Position numbers and translations under genes: made by a program
Shown here: positions 1 through 9,611 of the stretch, piece by piece
Numbering within the stretch: the first letter of the stretch is position 1
Layout: every line of letters starts with the position of its first letter
Notes under the pieces: model-generated
What the model saw: only the letters and a program-made list of their open reading frames with translations
Told to the model about the DNA's origin: nothing
The model's database searches: none
Assembly: GCA_903831095.1 (NCBI GenBank)
Contig: CAIKWD010000012.1
Location: 1 to 36,085, forward strand
From: Candidatus Staskawiczbacteria bacterium
GTDB lineage: Bacteria > Patescibacteriota > Minisyncoccia > Minisyncoccales > Staskawiczbacteraceae
DNA: 36,085 nt
Direction: 5' to 3'

Positions 1-139
1 GTACTTTACACTACAACAATTTATAATTACTTGTCAAGTACTTTGCGCTTTTTCGCTTTTATATTTTTATATTACACTACTATTATTTTATTGCAAATTT
101 GGTCAGGGTTATTTATTCACTCTTTATCCACTCCAAATA

Positions 140-166
140 AAAATCCACTTTTAGGAAGTGGATTTT
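140..166 (-). terminator. Hairpin terminator downstream of the surface protein gene
   Basis: AAAATCCACTT-ttagg-AAGTGGATTTT, 11-bp perfect stem with A/T flanks, just past the stop at 186. Confidence 0.8.
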
Positions 167-185
167 TAATTGCTCAGGCAATGTC

Positions 186-3026
186 CTATCTGCCCGGATT
201 GCCATGACCGTTGTGGTCATAGTCATGATCCTTGTCCGGTTTGTGAATTGTTTTTTGGGTGTTCCCAAAATTATTCTTTGCAGATACGGTGCCAGACTGA
301 ATTCTAACCGAGCCAGGATGAGCAGTTTGCGTCCATCCTGTTTGCATAACCTCAGACAAAGTATAAACGCCAGCTCCCAAGTTGGCAAATGAATAACTGC
401 CATCTGCGCCGGTAACTGTTGACGCTGTAAAGCCATGAGGCCCTTTCAAGTTGATAGTCCATCCTGCAAGGCCTGTTTCATTATTGTCTTTGCGCCCATT
501 GGCGTTTTCGTCGTTAAACTTCATGCCTGAAATAGTGCCTGGTTTGAAGTTGCCAAAATTATTTTTCTTGGAAACTTTTCCAGCAGTCAAAGTAATTTTA
601 TATACTCCGCTGACAGGAGCAGTCTGAACCCATCCTGTCTGCACAACTTCACGAACATAGTATGTGCCTGCAACCAATCCGTTGAATCGATAATTTCCAT
701 GGCTGTCGGTTACAGTTGAAGGCTCGCCAGCATCTAACGCACTATTATTATTTGTATCCAAATAAATAGTTACGCCGGCAAGTCTGTGATGGTCGCCATC
801 TTTCAATGTGCCGTCGCCATCACGGTCTATATACTTAGTGCCTCGAATTAAACCAAGCAGTTTGTTGCTTGTATTGGTAACTGCACAAATTGCAGATTGT
901 CCAGCAGTTACAGTTATTGCAGAACATTCATTATCTGTTTGTGTCCAACCTTTTGGCATATTAACTTCCGTTACATGATAGGTGCCAGGAGTCAAGTTTG
1001 CAAAAGTCTGGCTGTACCCAACTCCGGCTACAGTTGTTATGACAAAACTTGCGCCTCCAGGAATATCACTCGTAAAGTTAAAAGTTGAATTCCCGCCAAT
1101 TGCATATTTTTCTATAGTTAGGCTTCCAGTAGTAGGACAATTAGAGTTGTCTACAATTACATATTGGTCGACTACAAGTCCAGCAAATGAAGCTGTGCCT
1201 GACAATGGCTTGTTTGCTGCATCGACAAAACTCAGCGCGCTTGTTCTATATCCGTTTAGCAGATATTTGCCTGGCACGCACAATTCAGGCGAGTCAACCA
1301 CTTGACTGTCATTGGTAATTTCCGAGGTGGCATAATCTGCCGGAGCATTCATGACAGCTGTGTCTGCGCCATATTGGTCTGGCGCTCCGCCATGATTATT
1401 TCCAAGCACGTATGTGCCAGTTGTTTGAACTCCTCCATTAAGGTTTGCTGTCTTCCAGGTTGCCGTCATTGGAAACTGATAATTGTTTGCAGTTGCCGAC
1501 GTTGCCAGTTGTCCGTCCAAATATTTCAAGACATGAACTTTCAACGTTGGAATTGGTGGACATGTTTTGTTCCACACAATGACATATTCATTGCTGGTCA
1601 AATTTGGAAAACTTGGTACAGTCAGGATTGGAGTTGCCTTGGTAGATTCCTCCAATGTGACGCCAGTAGTATACCCAACCAAGGCATATGGCTGTCCGCT
1701 TTCACACGAATCGCCAACTACATTACCCCCTGTCACTTCCCAGTCAGAATAACTTGAGCCTGCAACTGCGTTGGAAAATGAAGCTTCATATGCAGGATCA
1801 CCATACCATCCATTGGAATCAAGGGTAAATGGCACATTCTCGTATGAGCCAATATTGGAAGCGTTGAATGTGGTTTCCATTGGAAACACAGCGCTATTGG
1901 CGTTTTCCGCGGTCGCGTGTACTCCATCCAAATATTTAATGGTATGCACGCTGACATTCGCAGGATTACAGGAATAAATGTCTACTGACAATGTTCCCAA
2001 GTTATCACCATACCATCCAGGTTCCACCACTGGAGTTGGATTAGAATTACCGTCAAATACCATCAAATTGACTGGGTTGCCAGTTCCTGTGTATAAGCTG
2101 GAATACACATGGTTTGGATTATAGCTTCCCCAATTTACGAAAGCTCCATCTACCTGCAGATCAAATTCTCCCTCACCTAGGAAATATGGATCTATATTAT
2201 AGCCATCCATATATGTTGACCAACTATCAGTGCTTGCATATTCTGAGTCAGCAGAATTTTTGCCTGTGTTTTCCCAAGTCCCCGAAGAAACAAGCAGATA
2301 TGTGCCCCCACTCAGCAAATTGTTACTGCTTGCAACAGCTGTCGAAGAAGCAGAATCAACTGTTACAGTTCCTATTGGCGAAGGCGACTGATTTGTTCCT
2401 TGAGGACAGGTTGCTGTAATCACCGGCAATGTTTCAGCTATCAAAACATTGTCTAATGCAGGCCCAAAAGCGCCAGGAATAGTGCTCGCAAATGTTAAAG
2501 TGGTGCTTGTTGCTGTTGCAACAAAAGAATACTTATGGTTTTCCCACAACATATTAGAGAGACTGTTTCCCATTACAGAAGTATCAAAAGTAAAATCTTG
2601 AGAAGATGCTCCTGTAGCGCTAACGGACATATCTTTCAAAGGCGGACTATATAGAAGATCGTACACATCTGATCGGCTGTCTGGGTTTCCAGACAAATCA
2701 AAAGTTACGTCATAAGTAGCGCCAATAACAGTTGGAAAAGTCTGACTAATTGACCCTTCAGCAAGACCGTTTAAATCAATGCTCCGCTCCCCATTTAATG
2801 CTTGCCAATAAGTTCCAATGTAATCTACGCTTCCCGAATTAATCGTCCAATCGGTAATATTGGTATCAACAGGGTTTAACGTGGCATATGCACCAGGATC
2901 AGTGCCAATTTCAAAGCTTCCGTTGGTACCAACTGCAAATACGGGCGAGGCAATAAAAAAACCGCTGAATACTAAAATAGCGGTGGCAGTTAATAACACA
3001 GAACTACGAATTAATATTTTGCTCAT
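186..3026 (-). CDS. Secreted surface protein: choice-of-anchor C/DUF642-like N-terminus and C-terminal SdrD B-like repeats
   Basis: 946 aa; signal peptide MSKILIRSSVLLTATAILVFSGFFIASPVFA; GSFEIG...GSVDYIGTYWQALNGERSIDLNG...GSISQTFPT pattern; two repeats of the type G.KF.D.N.NG..D..E.GLAG..I.L...G...Y.F..L..GTY...E; Asp/His-rich tail. Confidence 0.8.
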   Translation of the reverse strand: MSKILIRSSVLLTATAILVFSGFFIASPVFAVGTNGSFEIGTDPGAYATLNPVDTNITDWTINSGSVDYIGTYWQALNGERSIDLNGLAEGSISQTFPTVIGATYDVTFDLSGNPDSRSDVYDLLYSPPLKDMSVSATGASSQDFTFDTSVMGNSLSNMLWENHKYSFVATATSTTLTFASTIPGAFGPALDNVLIAETLPVITATCPQGTNQSPSPIGTVTVDSASSTAVASSNNLLSGGTYLLVSSGTWENTGKNSADSEYASTDSWSTYMDGYNIDPYFLGEGEFDLQVDGAFVNWGSYNPNHVYSSLYTGTGNPVNLMVFDGNSNPTPVVEPGWYGDNLGTLSVDIYSCNPANVSVHTIKYLDGVHATAENANSAVFPMETTFNASNIGSYENVPFTLDSNGWYGDPAYEASFSNAVAGSSYSDWEVTGGNVVGDSCESGQPYALVGYTTGVTLEESTKATPILTVPSFPNLTSNEYVIVWNKTCPPIPTLKVHVLKYLDGQLATSATANNYQFPMTATWKTANLNGGVQTTGTYVLGNNHGGAPDQYGADTAVMNAPADYATSEITNDSQVVDSPELCVPGKYLLNGYRTSALSFVDAANKPLSGTASFAGLVVDQYVIVDNSNCPTTGSLTIEKYAIGGNSTFNFTSDIPGGASFVITTVAGVGYSQTFANLTPGTYHVTEVNMPKGWTQTDNECSAITVTAGQSAICAVTNTSNKLLGLIRGTKYIDRDGDGTLKDGDHHRLAGVTIYLDTNNNSALDAGEPSTVTDSHGNYRFNGLVAGTYYVREVVQTGWVQTAPVSGVYKITLTAGKVSKKNNFGNFKPGTISGMKFNDENANGRKDNNETGLAGWTINLKGPHGFTASTVTGADGSYSFANLGAGVYTLSEVMQTGWTQTAHPGSVRIQSGTVSAKNNFGNTQKTIHKPDKDHDYDHNGHGNPGR

Positions 3027-3124
3027 ATTATTTTATTTTTTGCCCAATTGAATAATTTTTATTTTTTAAAATTATCATTTAACCGGGCAAAATAATATAT
3101 TAATGTTAATAAGTTTTAATAATA

Positions 3125-3237
3125 GTTGCGCGACGCTTTTTCAAAATATCAGGACACAAATATTATTATCTCCACTTTTAATGCTACACCCGCATAAAAT
3201 ACTGTCAATACTTTTTATGGTCAAAGTGTCGCACAAC
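3125..3237. repeat. 113-bp segment bounded by 15-bp imperfect terminal inverted repeats
   Basis: GTTGCGCGACGCTTT (3125-3139) against the reverse complement of AAAGTGTCGCACAAC (3223-3237): 13/15 match. Confidence 0.45.
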
Positions 3238-3266
3238 AAAAAACCCCGTTCTGCGGGGCTTTTTTA
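3238..3266 (-). terminator. Intrinsic terminator downstream of rplU
   Basis: AAAAAACCCCGttctgCGGGGCTTTTTT. Confidence 0.85.
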
Positions 3267-3270
3267 ATTT

Positions 3271-3576
3271 CTATTTAATACTTGTGATTTCTATTTCCGT
3301 ATAAGGTTGTCTGTGTCCTACTTTCCTGGCTTCTCTTTTCTTTGGCTTGTATTTGAAAATGATAACCTTGTCTTCTTTTCCTTGGCTTATTACTTTTGCC
3401 ATAACTTCTGCTTTTACTAAAGGTGTTCCAATTTCCACTTTGTTGTCCTTTTCAGACAATAAAACATCGGAAAAAGAAAATTCTTCTCCAATTGGCTTTT
3501 CTAACTTCTCAATTTTTAATTTGTCTCCCGGCTTAACAATGTATTGTTTTCCGCCAGTTCTTATAATTGCGATCAT
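3271..3576 (-). CDS. rplU: 50S ribosomal protein L21
   Basis: 101 aa, MIAIIRTGGKQYIVKPGDKLKIEKL...KYKPKKREARKVGHRQPYTEIEI, typical L21. Confidence 0.97.
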   Translation of the reverse strand: MIAIIRTGGKQYIVKPGDKLKIEKLEKPIGEEFSFSDVLLSEKDNKVEIGTPLVKAEVMAKVISQGKEDKVIIFKYKPKKREARKVGHRQPYTEIEITSIK

Positions 3577-3588
3577 AGTATTTTAGTA

Positions 3589-3665
3589 GCGAGGTAATAA
3601 ACTTTTTGTAGGCCTCGGAGACACGAAGTGCCCGATAGCCGGAAAAAAGTTTGTTGCCGAGCGAT
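3589..3665 (-). ncRNA. Candidate structured 5' leader upstream of rplU (copy A of 77-nt element)
   Basis: 70/77 identical without gaps to 21295-21371; nested helices; compensatory change at one paired position; ends 12 nt before the ATG. Confidence 0.7.
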
Positions 3666-3694
3666 ATAATAGATATAGTTTAGCAAAAAGTATG

Positions 3695-4732
3695 TTATTC
3701 GTCAATGGTTGGACGATTAACCTCATCTAATTTAAGCTTAGATTCCCCTCCAGCTAGTTTTATTACATCTTTATCAACCTTAGCAAATTCTATTTTTGCC
3801 TTGTTAAAACTGCCAACAGTAGAATCTAAATGCTGTCCCAAGCGATTGAAATGCTCTGAATAGGTAAAAAGGTGCTTTCCAAGGCGTTCTACCTCTTTAA
3901 TTATGGTTTGTGCCTGCTCGGAAATTTTCTGGTTTCTAAGGCCCTGCAAAACAGTCTGTAAATAAGCTAAAAATGAAGTCGGCGAAACAACAATGACTTT
4001 TTTCTTACCGGCATAATAAATAAGATTATTAGTGTCTTCGGCAATTACTCCAACTTTGTTTATAAGCAAGTCATAATAAACTGCTTCAGACGGAATAAAC
4101 ATAAAGGCAAAATCCATTGTCTTTTCCTCGGGCCTGACATATTTTGAAGTCTCGTCAATTCTTAATTTCAAATCATTTACAAATGCAGTTTCCAATCTTT
4201 TCTTTTCCAACGGGTCATTTGTCTGAAGCATCCTGTTGTAATTTTCCAAGGAAAATTTTGAGTCAATTGGAATTATGCGCTTATCTACAAAAACAACTGC
4301 GTCTACAATTTCTCCATTTGTAAAACTGTATTGCATTTGAAATGAAGATGGTGGTAAAACATTTTTCAATACTGTTTCCAAATAATATTCTCCTAAAATT
4401 CCTCTTTGCTTTGGATTCTTTAAAATATCCTGTAGACTTTTTAACTGGTCAGCAAATCCAACCACTTGCCTATTTGTTTCGTCTAACTTGGTAAGTTTTT
4501 CAGTCACATTTCTAATTATATCTGCTGAATGCTTAAATTGTTCTTGTACATTTTTATTTGACTCTGAAAGTTTACTATCTACAGCCTGCGCAACTTGATT
4601 TAATTGCTGCTGAAGCATAAGCAGTGACCCTTCTTCTTTCTTCTCCACGTCGGGCTTTTTCTTTAGTAATAAAAAAACAGAAATCACCACCCCAACTGCA
4701 ATTATTATTAAAAGTATTGTTGTAATATCCAT
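3695..4732 (-). CDS. rmuC: DNA recombination protein RmuC
   Basis: N-terminal TM, coiled coil, then GILGEYYLETVLKNVLPPSSFQMQYSF...VDAVVFVDKRIIPIDSKFSLENY, RmuC core. Confidence 0.93.
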   Translation of the reverse strand: MDITTILLIIIAVGVVISVFLLLKKKPDVEKKEEGSLLMLQQQLNQVAQAVDSKLSESNKNVQEQFKHSADIIRNVTEKLTKLDETNRQVVGFADQLKSLQDILKNPKQRGILGEYYLETVLKNVLPPSSFQMQYSFTNGEIVDAVVFVDKRIIPIDSKFSLENYNRMLQTNDPLEKKRLETAFVNDLKLRIDETSKYVRPEEKTMDFAFMFIPSEAVYYDLLINKVGVIAEDTNNLIYYAGKKKVIVVSPTSFLAYLQTVLQGLRNQKISEQAQTIIKEVERLGKHLFTYSEHFNRLGQHLDSTVGSFNKAKIEFAKVDKDVIKLAGGESKLKLDEVNRPTIDE

Positions 4733-4742
4733 ATATTTTAAT

Positions 4743-7277
4743 TTAGCTTAACATATTCGCTTTAGGCTTCCAATAATGGTAATAAATAAGCTTAACTAAT
4801 TCACTTGTTACAAAATAACAGCCTACTAGGAAAAATACAATTAATAAAGGCACAATAGGCGGGACTGCGAAGTGAAACCAGCTTTGTCCAATTTTAAGAA
4901 ACGGCAAAGAAACAATAAATATTCCATCCAGCGCTGTCAGAAGCACTAACCAAAAACCAGGTTTTTTTGCCTTGTAAAAAACTCCTCGCGTTCTAATTAT
5001 ATATATCAAAACAATTTCCGTTAGAATGCTTTCTATAAACCACAAAGTCTGTATATTTGCCGGCGACTGTTTATGGAAAATTGTAAAAAATATAAAGTCA
5101 AAAACAGTGCTTACCAAAGCCAATGAAATAATCAACGGTAAAACCAAGTGTAGTTGATAAAGTTTTGGCCTTCTCAATTCATCAACATCAACGGAATCTG
5201 TGGCAATGGAAATTAAAGGAAAATCAGACAGAATATTTCCAAGTAGAATTTGCACTGGAAGCATTGGCAAAAAATTAACAAACAAAGAAATCACAGCAAT
5301 GGAATAAAAATTACCAAAATTACTGGCTAAAGCACACTTTATATATTTGTTTATATTAGAAAAAATCATTCTGCCGTCTTTTATACCATTAACTATAACT
5401 CTCAAATCTTTCTGCAAAAGTACAACATCTGCAGCGTCCCTAGCAATATCTGAAGCTTCAAGAACAGCTATACCAACATCTGCTGTTTTCAAAGCTGGGG
5501 CATCGTTTACTCCCTCACCCATAAATCCAACTTCGTATTTCTTCTGCAAAGACTTTATTATATTGTACTTTACATCTGGAGAAATTCTGGCAAAAATTGA
5601 TTTACTTTCACAGGCATCTTCAAACTCCTCTTTTGTAAGCAACTCAAGTTCTTCACCAGAAATTACATCTTCCAAACCTGAAGCCAACCCGGTGCGCCTG
5701 GCAACATATTCTGCAACTTCCTTGGAATCTCCGGTAATAATTTTAATCTTAACGCCCAACTTTTTTGAAAGCTCAATTGCCTCTTTGGCTGTGCTTTTTA
5801 ACGGATCCTCAAAAACAAAATATCCAAGAAAAGTCAGCCCTTTTTCATCGCTAACTTTCAAATCATTTTTTTCCCGATTAACTTTTTTATAAGCTAAAGC
5901 CAAAACTCTCTTGCCGTCTTTACCATTTTTTTCCACATCTTCGGCAATCTCTTTTTTGTTGAAGCTTCCGCCCAGCCTTGAACAATTTTTTAAAATTGAT
6001 TCTGATGCTCCCTTAACAATGATTATTTTTTCTCCGCGAAAAGACTGGACTAAAAATGCCGACCGCATTCTATATGAATCAAACGGCAATTCGGAAACTA
6101 TTTTAAATTTTTTTGATTCTTTTAAAACGTCTTCAGAGGCCCTTTGGTATAAAGCCAAATCAAAGGGATTTAACAGTTTGTTATTTACTCTGTCTGCACC
6201 TGAACTTAAAATTCCATACAAAAAACACTTTTTCTTATCTGAAGAAACAATAGTTTCCAGCGACAGCTTGTTCTGGGTTAAGGTTCCGGTTTTGTCTGTG
6301 CACAAAATTTCAATATTTCCCAAGTCTTCAATAGCTGACAGTCTCTTTACAACAACCTTCTGTTTTGCAAGTTTCAAGCTTCCCTCGGAAAGCGCAAAAG
6401 TAACAACTACAGGCAAAGCTTCTGGCAAAATGCTCACTATTAGAGCCACAGAAAACAAAAGAAGCTCTAAAATATCACTGACACCTTTTAGCAAAATATT
6501 GGCTATAAAAATCAAAGCAATGGTCGTAGCTACAATTCTTAAAATGAGCTTGCAGAAATACAAAATGCTTTTTTCGTAAGTGCTTTCCCTTCTTATTCCA
6601 GATACGATTTTTATAACTCCGCCAAAAACAGTATCTTTGCCAGTTGCAATTACAATTCCCTGCCCTTTGCCAGACACAACAGACGACCCAGAAAATATAA
6701 TATTTTTTGCCTTAAATATTTCAACTTCAGAAACAGTCAGCGCATCTGTAATTTTTGAAACTGGAACCGCTTCTCCTGTAAGTACAGATTCGTTGACCAG
6801 AAAATTCTGCAAGTTTATTGCCCGTAAATCTGCACAAACCATGTCACCAGCTTCCAATAAAACAACATCTCCGGGCACTAAAAATATTTTGTCTATAATT
6901 TCTTCTTTAAAATCGCGAAGCACTTTCACTTTTTGCGGAATGAATTTTTGCAAAAGAGAAACTGCTTTTTCTGCTCTGTATTCTTGAAAAAATCCAATAA
7001 CAACATTAATTACAATAAAAGCCAAAACTGCAATACTATCTACCAACTGCCCTATTGCAATTGAAATTACAGCTGCAACTAAAAGTAAATAAGTAAACGG
7101 AGACTTAAACTGCCTAAACAACACGGCAAAAGCATTAACATTTTTCAATTTAATTTCATTTGGTCCGTATTTTTTCTGCGCCAAACTCGCCTCTTTTTTA
7201 GAAAAACCGAAAACCGAAGTTTCAAATATATTTGCAACCTCTTCTATATTTTTATTTGTATATTCTGAAAAAGCCAT
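4743..7277 (-). CDS. P-type cation-transport ATPase, MgtA/P3B-like
   Basis: 844 aa; ILCTDKTGTLTQNKL; LPEALPVVVTFALSEGSLKLAKQKVVVKRL; MGEGVNDAPALKTADVGIAV; ASNFGNFYSIAVISLFVNFLPMLPVQILLGNILSDFP. Confidence 0.9.
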   Translation of the reverse strand: MAFSEYTNKNIEEVANIFETSVFGFSKKEASLAQKKYGPNEIKLKNVNAFAVLFRQFKSPFTYLLLVAAVISIAIGQLVDSIAVLAFIVINVVIGFFQEYRAEKAVSLLQKFIPQKVKVLRDFKEEIIDKIFLVPGDVVLLEAGDMVCADLRAINLQNFLVNESVLTGEAVPVSKITDALTVSEVEIFKAKNIIFSGSSVVSGKGQGIVIATGKDTVFGGVIKIVSGIRRESTYEKSILYFCKLILRIVATTIALIFIANILLKGVSDILELLLFSVALIVSILPEALPVVVTFALSEGSLKLAKQKVVVKRLSAIEDLGNIEILCTDKTGTLTQNKLSLETIVSSDKKKCFLYGILSSGADRVNNKLLNPFDLALYQRASEDVLKESKKFKIVSELPFDSYRMRSAFLVQSFRGEKIIIVKGASESILKNCSRLGGSFNKKEIAEDVEKNGKDGKRVLALAYKKVNREKNDLKVSDEKGLTFLGYFVFEDPLKSTAKEAIELSKKLGVKIKIITGDSKEVAEYVARRTGLASGLEDVISGEELELLTKEEFEDACESKSIFARISPDVKYNIIKSLQKKYEVGFMGEGVNDAPALKTADVGIAVLEASDIARDAADVVLLQKDLRVIVNGIKDGRMIFSNINKYIKCALASNFGNFYSIAVISLFVNFLPMLPVQILLGNILSDFPLISIATDSVDVDELRRPKLYQLHLVLPLIISLALVSTVFDFIFFTIFHKQSPANIQTLWFIESILTEIVLIYIIRTRGVFYKAKKPGFWLVLLTALDGIFIVSLPFLKIGQSWFHFAVPPIVPLLIVFFLVGCYFVTSELVKLIYYHYWKPKANMLS

Positions 7278-7287
7278 TAAAATTTAT

Positions 7288-8250
7288 TTATTTTGGTAGA
7301 AAAATTTCCGTCATTAAAAATGCAATATATACTAAAAGTAAAAGCAAAGCTTCCTTCTTTGTTATTTTTTTACCGGAAATCATAAAGAATAAATAAAACA
7401 CGCAGGAAATTACCATAAAAATTCTAGCTACTAAAAATGGGGAAAAATCATAAATTTTAAATGGTGCTACAACTGCCACAATTCCCAAAACAAGAGTTGC
7501 GCAAACTATTACCGAAGCCATCATGTCTCCCAAAACCATCCAATTTTCCTCTTTCCTTGCAGAAATAATTCCAAAATAAATTTCAGGAAAACAATTTCCC
7601 AAAGCTACAATCAAAACTCCAACCAAAGACAAGGAAATTTTAAGAGAGCTGGCAAAATACTGAGCCGAGTAAACAACTGCATATGAAGCTGCAAGAAGAG
7701 TGGCCAATATAACTGCAATTTTTATCAAATCAAATATAAAAGTAGATTTTTTCGCAATTTTTTTTAATTTCTTGTCCTCGTAAACCTTCGTAAATCTGCT
7801 GTCTTTTGAAAAGAGCCACCATGCATAAACAAAAAATGCCACAATTAAAATTATTCCGTCCAATCTGTCCAAGCCTCCAGTCCTCAACACTAAAATCCAT
7901 GGCAAGACTGCAACAATTGCTGTAAAGATAGCACTTCCCTGAACCATTTTGCTCTCAGTGGAAATATATTTTTTAGACATAAATACAACTATTGCCATTG
8001 CTAAAGACAAATCAACCAGGTTCCCACCCATAATATCTCCAAAAGAAATAGCTTGTAACCCATGAAGAGCTGCATTTAAATCAACAAACAAGTTTGGCAG
8101 AGAAGCAGCAAAACCCATCACAAAGAAGGCAACTATGAATTCCCGCCATTTTAAATACTTGGCCACCTCAGTGAGAGTTTTTATAAACTTGGAGCTAAGC
8201 CAAGATAAAACAAAACATGAAGCTAAAAAAATTAAAATTTCTATAATCAT
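7288..8250 (-). CDS. Sodium/calcium exchanger family membrane protein
   Basis: 320 aa; two alpha-repeat-like segments (FAASLPNLFVDLNAALHG...GDIMGGNLVDLSLA and VALGNCFPEIYFGIISARK...GDMMASVIVCATLVLG). Confidence 0.8.
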   Translation of the reverse strand: MIIEILIFLASCFVLSWLSSKFIKTLTEVAKYLKWREFIVAFFVMGFAASLPNLFVDLNAALHGLQAISFGDIMGGNLVDLSLAMAIVVFMSKKYISTESKMVQGSAIFTAIVAVLPWILVLRTGGLDRLDGIILIVAFFVYAWWLFSKDSRFTKVYEDKKLKKIAKKSTFIFDLIKIAVILATLLAASYAVVYSAQYFASSLKISLSLVGVLIVALGNCFPEIYFGIISARKEENWMVLGDMMASVIVCATLVLGIVAVVAPFKIYDFSPFLVARIFMVISCVFYLFFMISGKKITKKEALLLLLVYIAFLMTEIFLPK

Positions 8251-8259
8251 AAAAAATAA

Positions 8260-9399
8260 TTATAATTTAATAAAATATATTATTTCGTAAATTACTCCAA
8301 ACAAGAAAACCAAAGACAAAGGATAAATTATTATATTTTTGCCCCCGATTTTTTTGTACATTAGTAAAATAAAAATTCCAGTAAATCCCAGCAAAATTCC
8401 TCCAATAAAGGAAAGCAAATCTTTAAAAGACTTTACTCCAATTAAATAAAGTATCAAAGGTGGACAGCAAGTTATGACAAATGCCTGCCAGTGTTTTATT
8501 TTCAAATCAAATATTAATGTTTTTTTAAAAATAATACCCTGAGCAATAAAAGCAGTGAATGACGCCAAAGCTCCTATTAAAATTGAAATTGTAACTAAAA
8601 TACTTGGTAGAAAATTTTTAAGCCCTACTAAAGCATTTTGACTGGTTTGACTTCCAGAAATTCCTAAAATCAAAAGTGTGAACAAAAAATAAAAAACTGA
8701 AACTATTATTGTTGAAGCTGTAATGATTGTTTTCAGCTTTTTTTTGTTTCCTATAAGCATTTCCTCGGCCTCGGGAATTAAACCAATTCCCCAAAGCGCA
8801 AACAATAAAGGCCCATATGGCAAGAAAAATTTTGTAAACCCAGAATTTAGTGCAGTATTTTGCGCGCTCAAAAATATATTACTAATCTTAATTTGTGAAA
8901 AACCTTCAACAAAGATTAGCAATAAAGATAAAAATAATAAAATTATTACCCAAAACTCAATCTTTGCTATCACTTTTATGTCAAAATATATGATGATACT
9001 CACTATTAAAAAATATACCAATACATAAGCTAAAATATTTCCCGAAAATACCGGCTGAAAAACATCTGCCAAAAATTGTCCTCCTATTAGCGAATAAACC
9101 AAGAGAACTCCAATAGTTCCGACAATTGTAGAAACCATCTGAAAAAGTTTTGCCCATTTCCCCAAATAAAATCCTACAAACCCGGGAAATCTCTTATAAT
9201 CTGGAGTTTTCAGGCATATTTGACAAAATATCCTGTTTATTACAACTACTAAGGCAGTCAAAACCAAAAAATATAAAACCATTGGCCAAATTCCAACTTG
9301 GAACGCAATATATGGCAAAATTAAAAAGCCAACTCCGATCATACCGCCAGAAAAAACTGCAATAGGATAAATATAGTTTTTCAGTAAATCTTTAAACAT
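8260..9399 (-). CDS. Amino-acid permease (aromatic amino acid permease-like)
   Basis: 379 aa, about 11 TM segments; N-terminal GGMIGVGFLILPYIAFQVG motif. Confidence 0.7.
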   Translation of the reverse strand: MFKDLLKNYIYPIAVFSGGMIGVGFLILPYIAFQVGIWPMVLYFLVLTALVVVINRIFCQICLKTPDYKRFPGFVGFYLGKWAKLFQMVSTIVGTIGVLLVYSLIGGQFLADVFQPVFSGNILAYVLVYFLIVSIIIYFDIKVIAKIEFWVIILLFLSLLLIFVEGFSQIKISNIFLSAQNTALNSGFTKFFLPYGPLLFALWGIGLIPEAEEMLIGNKKKLKTIITASTIIVSVFYFLFTLLILGISGSQTSQNALVGLKNFLPSILVTISILIGALASFTAFIAQGIIFKKTLIFDLKIKHWQAFVITCCPPLILYLIGVKSFKDLLSFIGGILLGFTGIFILLMYKKIGGKNIIIYPLSLVFLFGVIYEIIYFIKL

Positions 9400-9499
9400 T
9401 ATTCTATTTTACTATAAAAATGCAACACCAGTATGGGGATAACTCCCGCACCAGGTTAATAGACAAAAACCAGAATTTATGATAAAAATAAATAACTTT

Positions 9500-9574
9500 G
9501 GCCCCATCGTCTAGCCTGGTCTAGGACGCGTGCTTCTCAAGCATAAAACTCGGGTTCGAATCCCGATGGGGCCA
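9500..9574 (+). tRNA. tRNA-Glu (anticodon CTC)
   Basis: Acceptor GGCCCCA/TGGGGCC, T-arm TCGGG-TTCGAAT-CCCGA, anticodon loop TTCTCAA, discriminator A, no encoded CCA. Confidence 0.9.
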
Positions 9575-9579
9575 CACTT

Positions 9580-9610
9580 AAAAAAACCGCTTAATAGCGG
9601 TTTTTTTAAA
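9580..9610. terminator. Bidirectional terminator between tRNA-Glu (+) and ftsI (-)
   Basis: AAAAAAACCGCttaataGCGGTTTTTTT. Confidence 0.85.
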
Positions 9611-9611
9611 A

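Noticed and set aside
5347-6987. Plus-strand ORFs of 135-222 aa inside the P-type ATPase gene
   Set aside because: Antisense shadows of a well-supported conserved CDS, with low-complexity Ser/Lys/Phe-rich translations.
4743-7277. GEGVNDAPAL in place of GDGxNDxPAL in the P-type ATPase as an inactivating change
   Set aside because: I recall similar GEG variants in homologous ATPases, and the other catalytic motifs are intact; not strong enough to claim loss of function.
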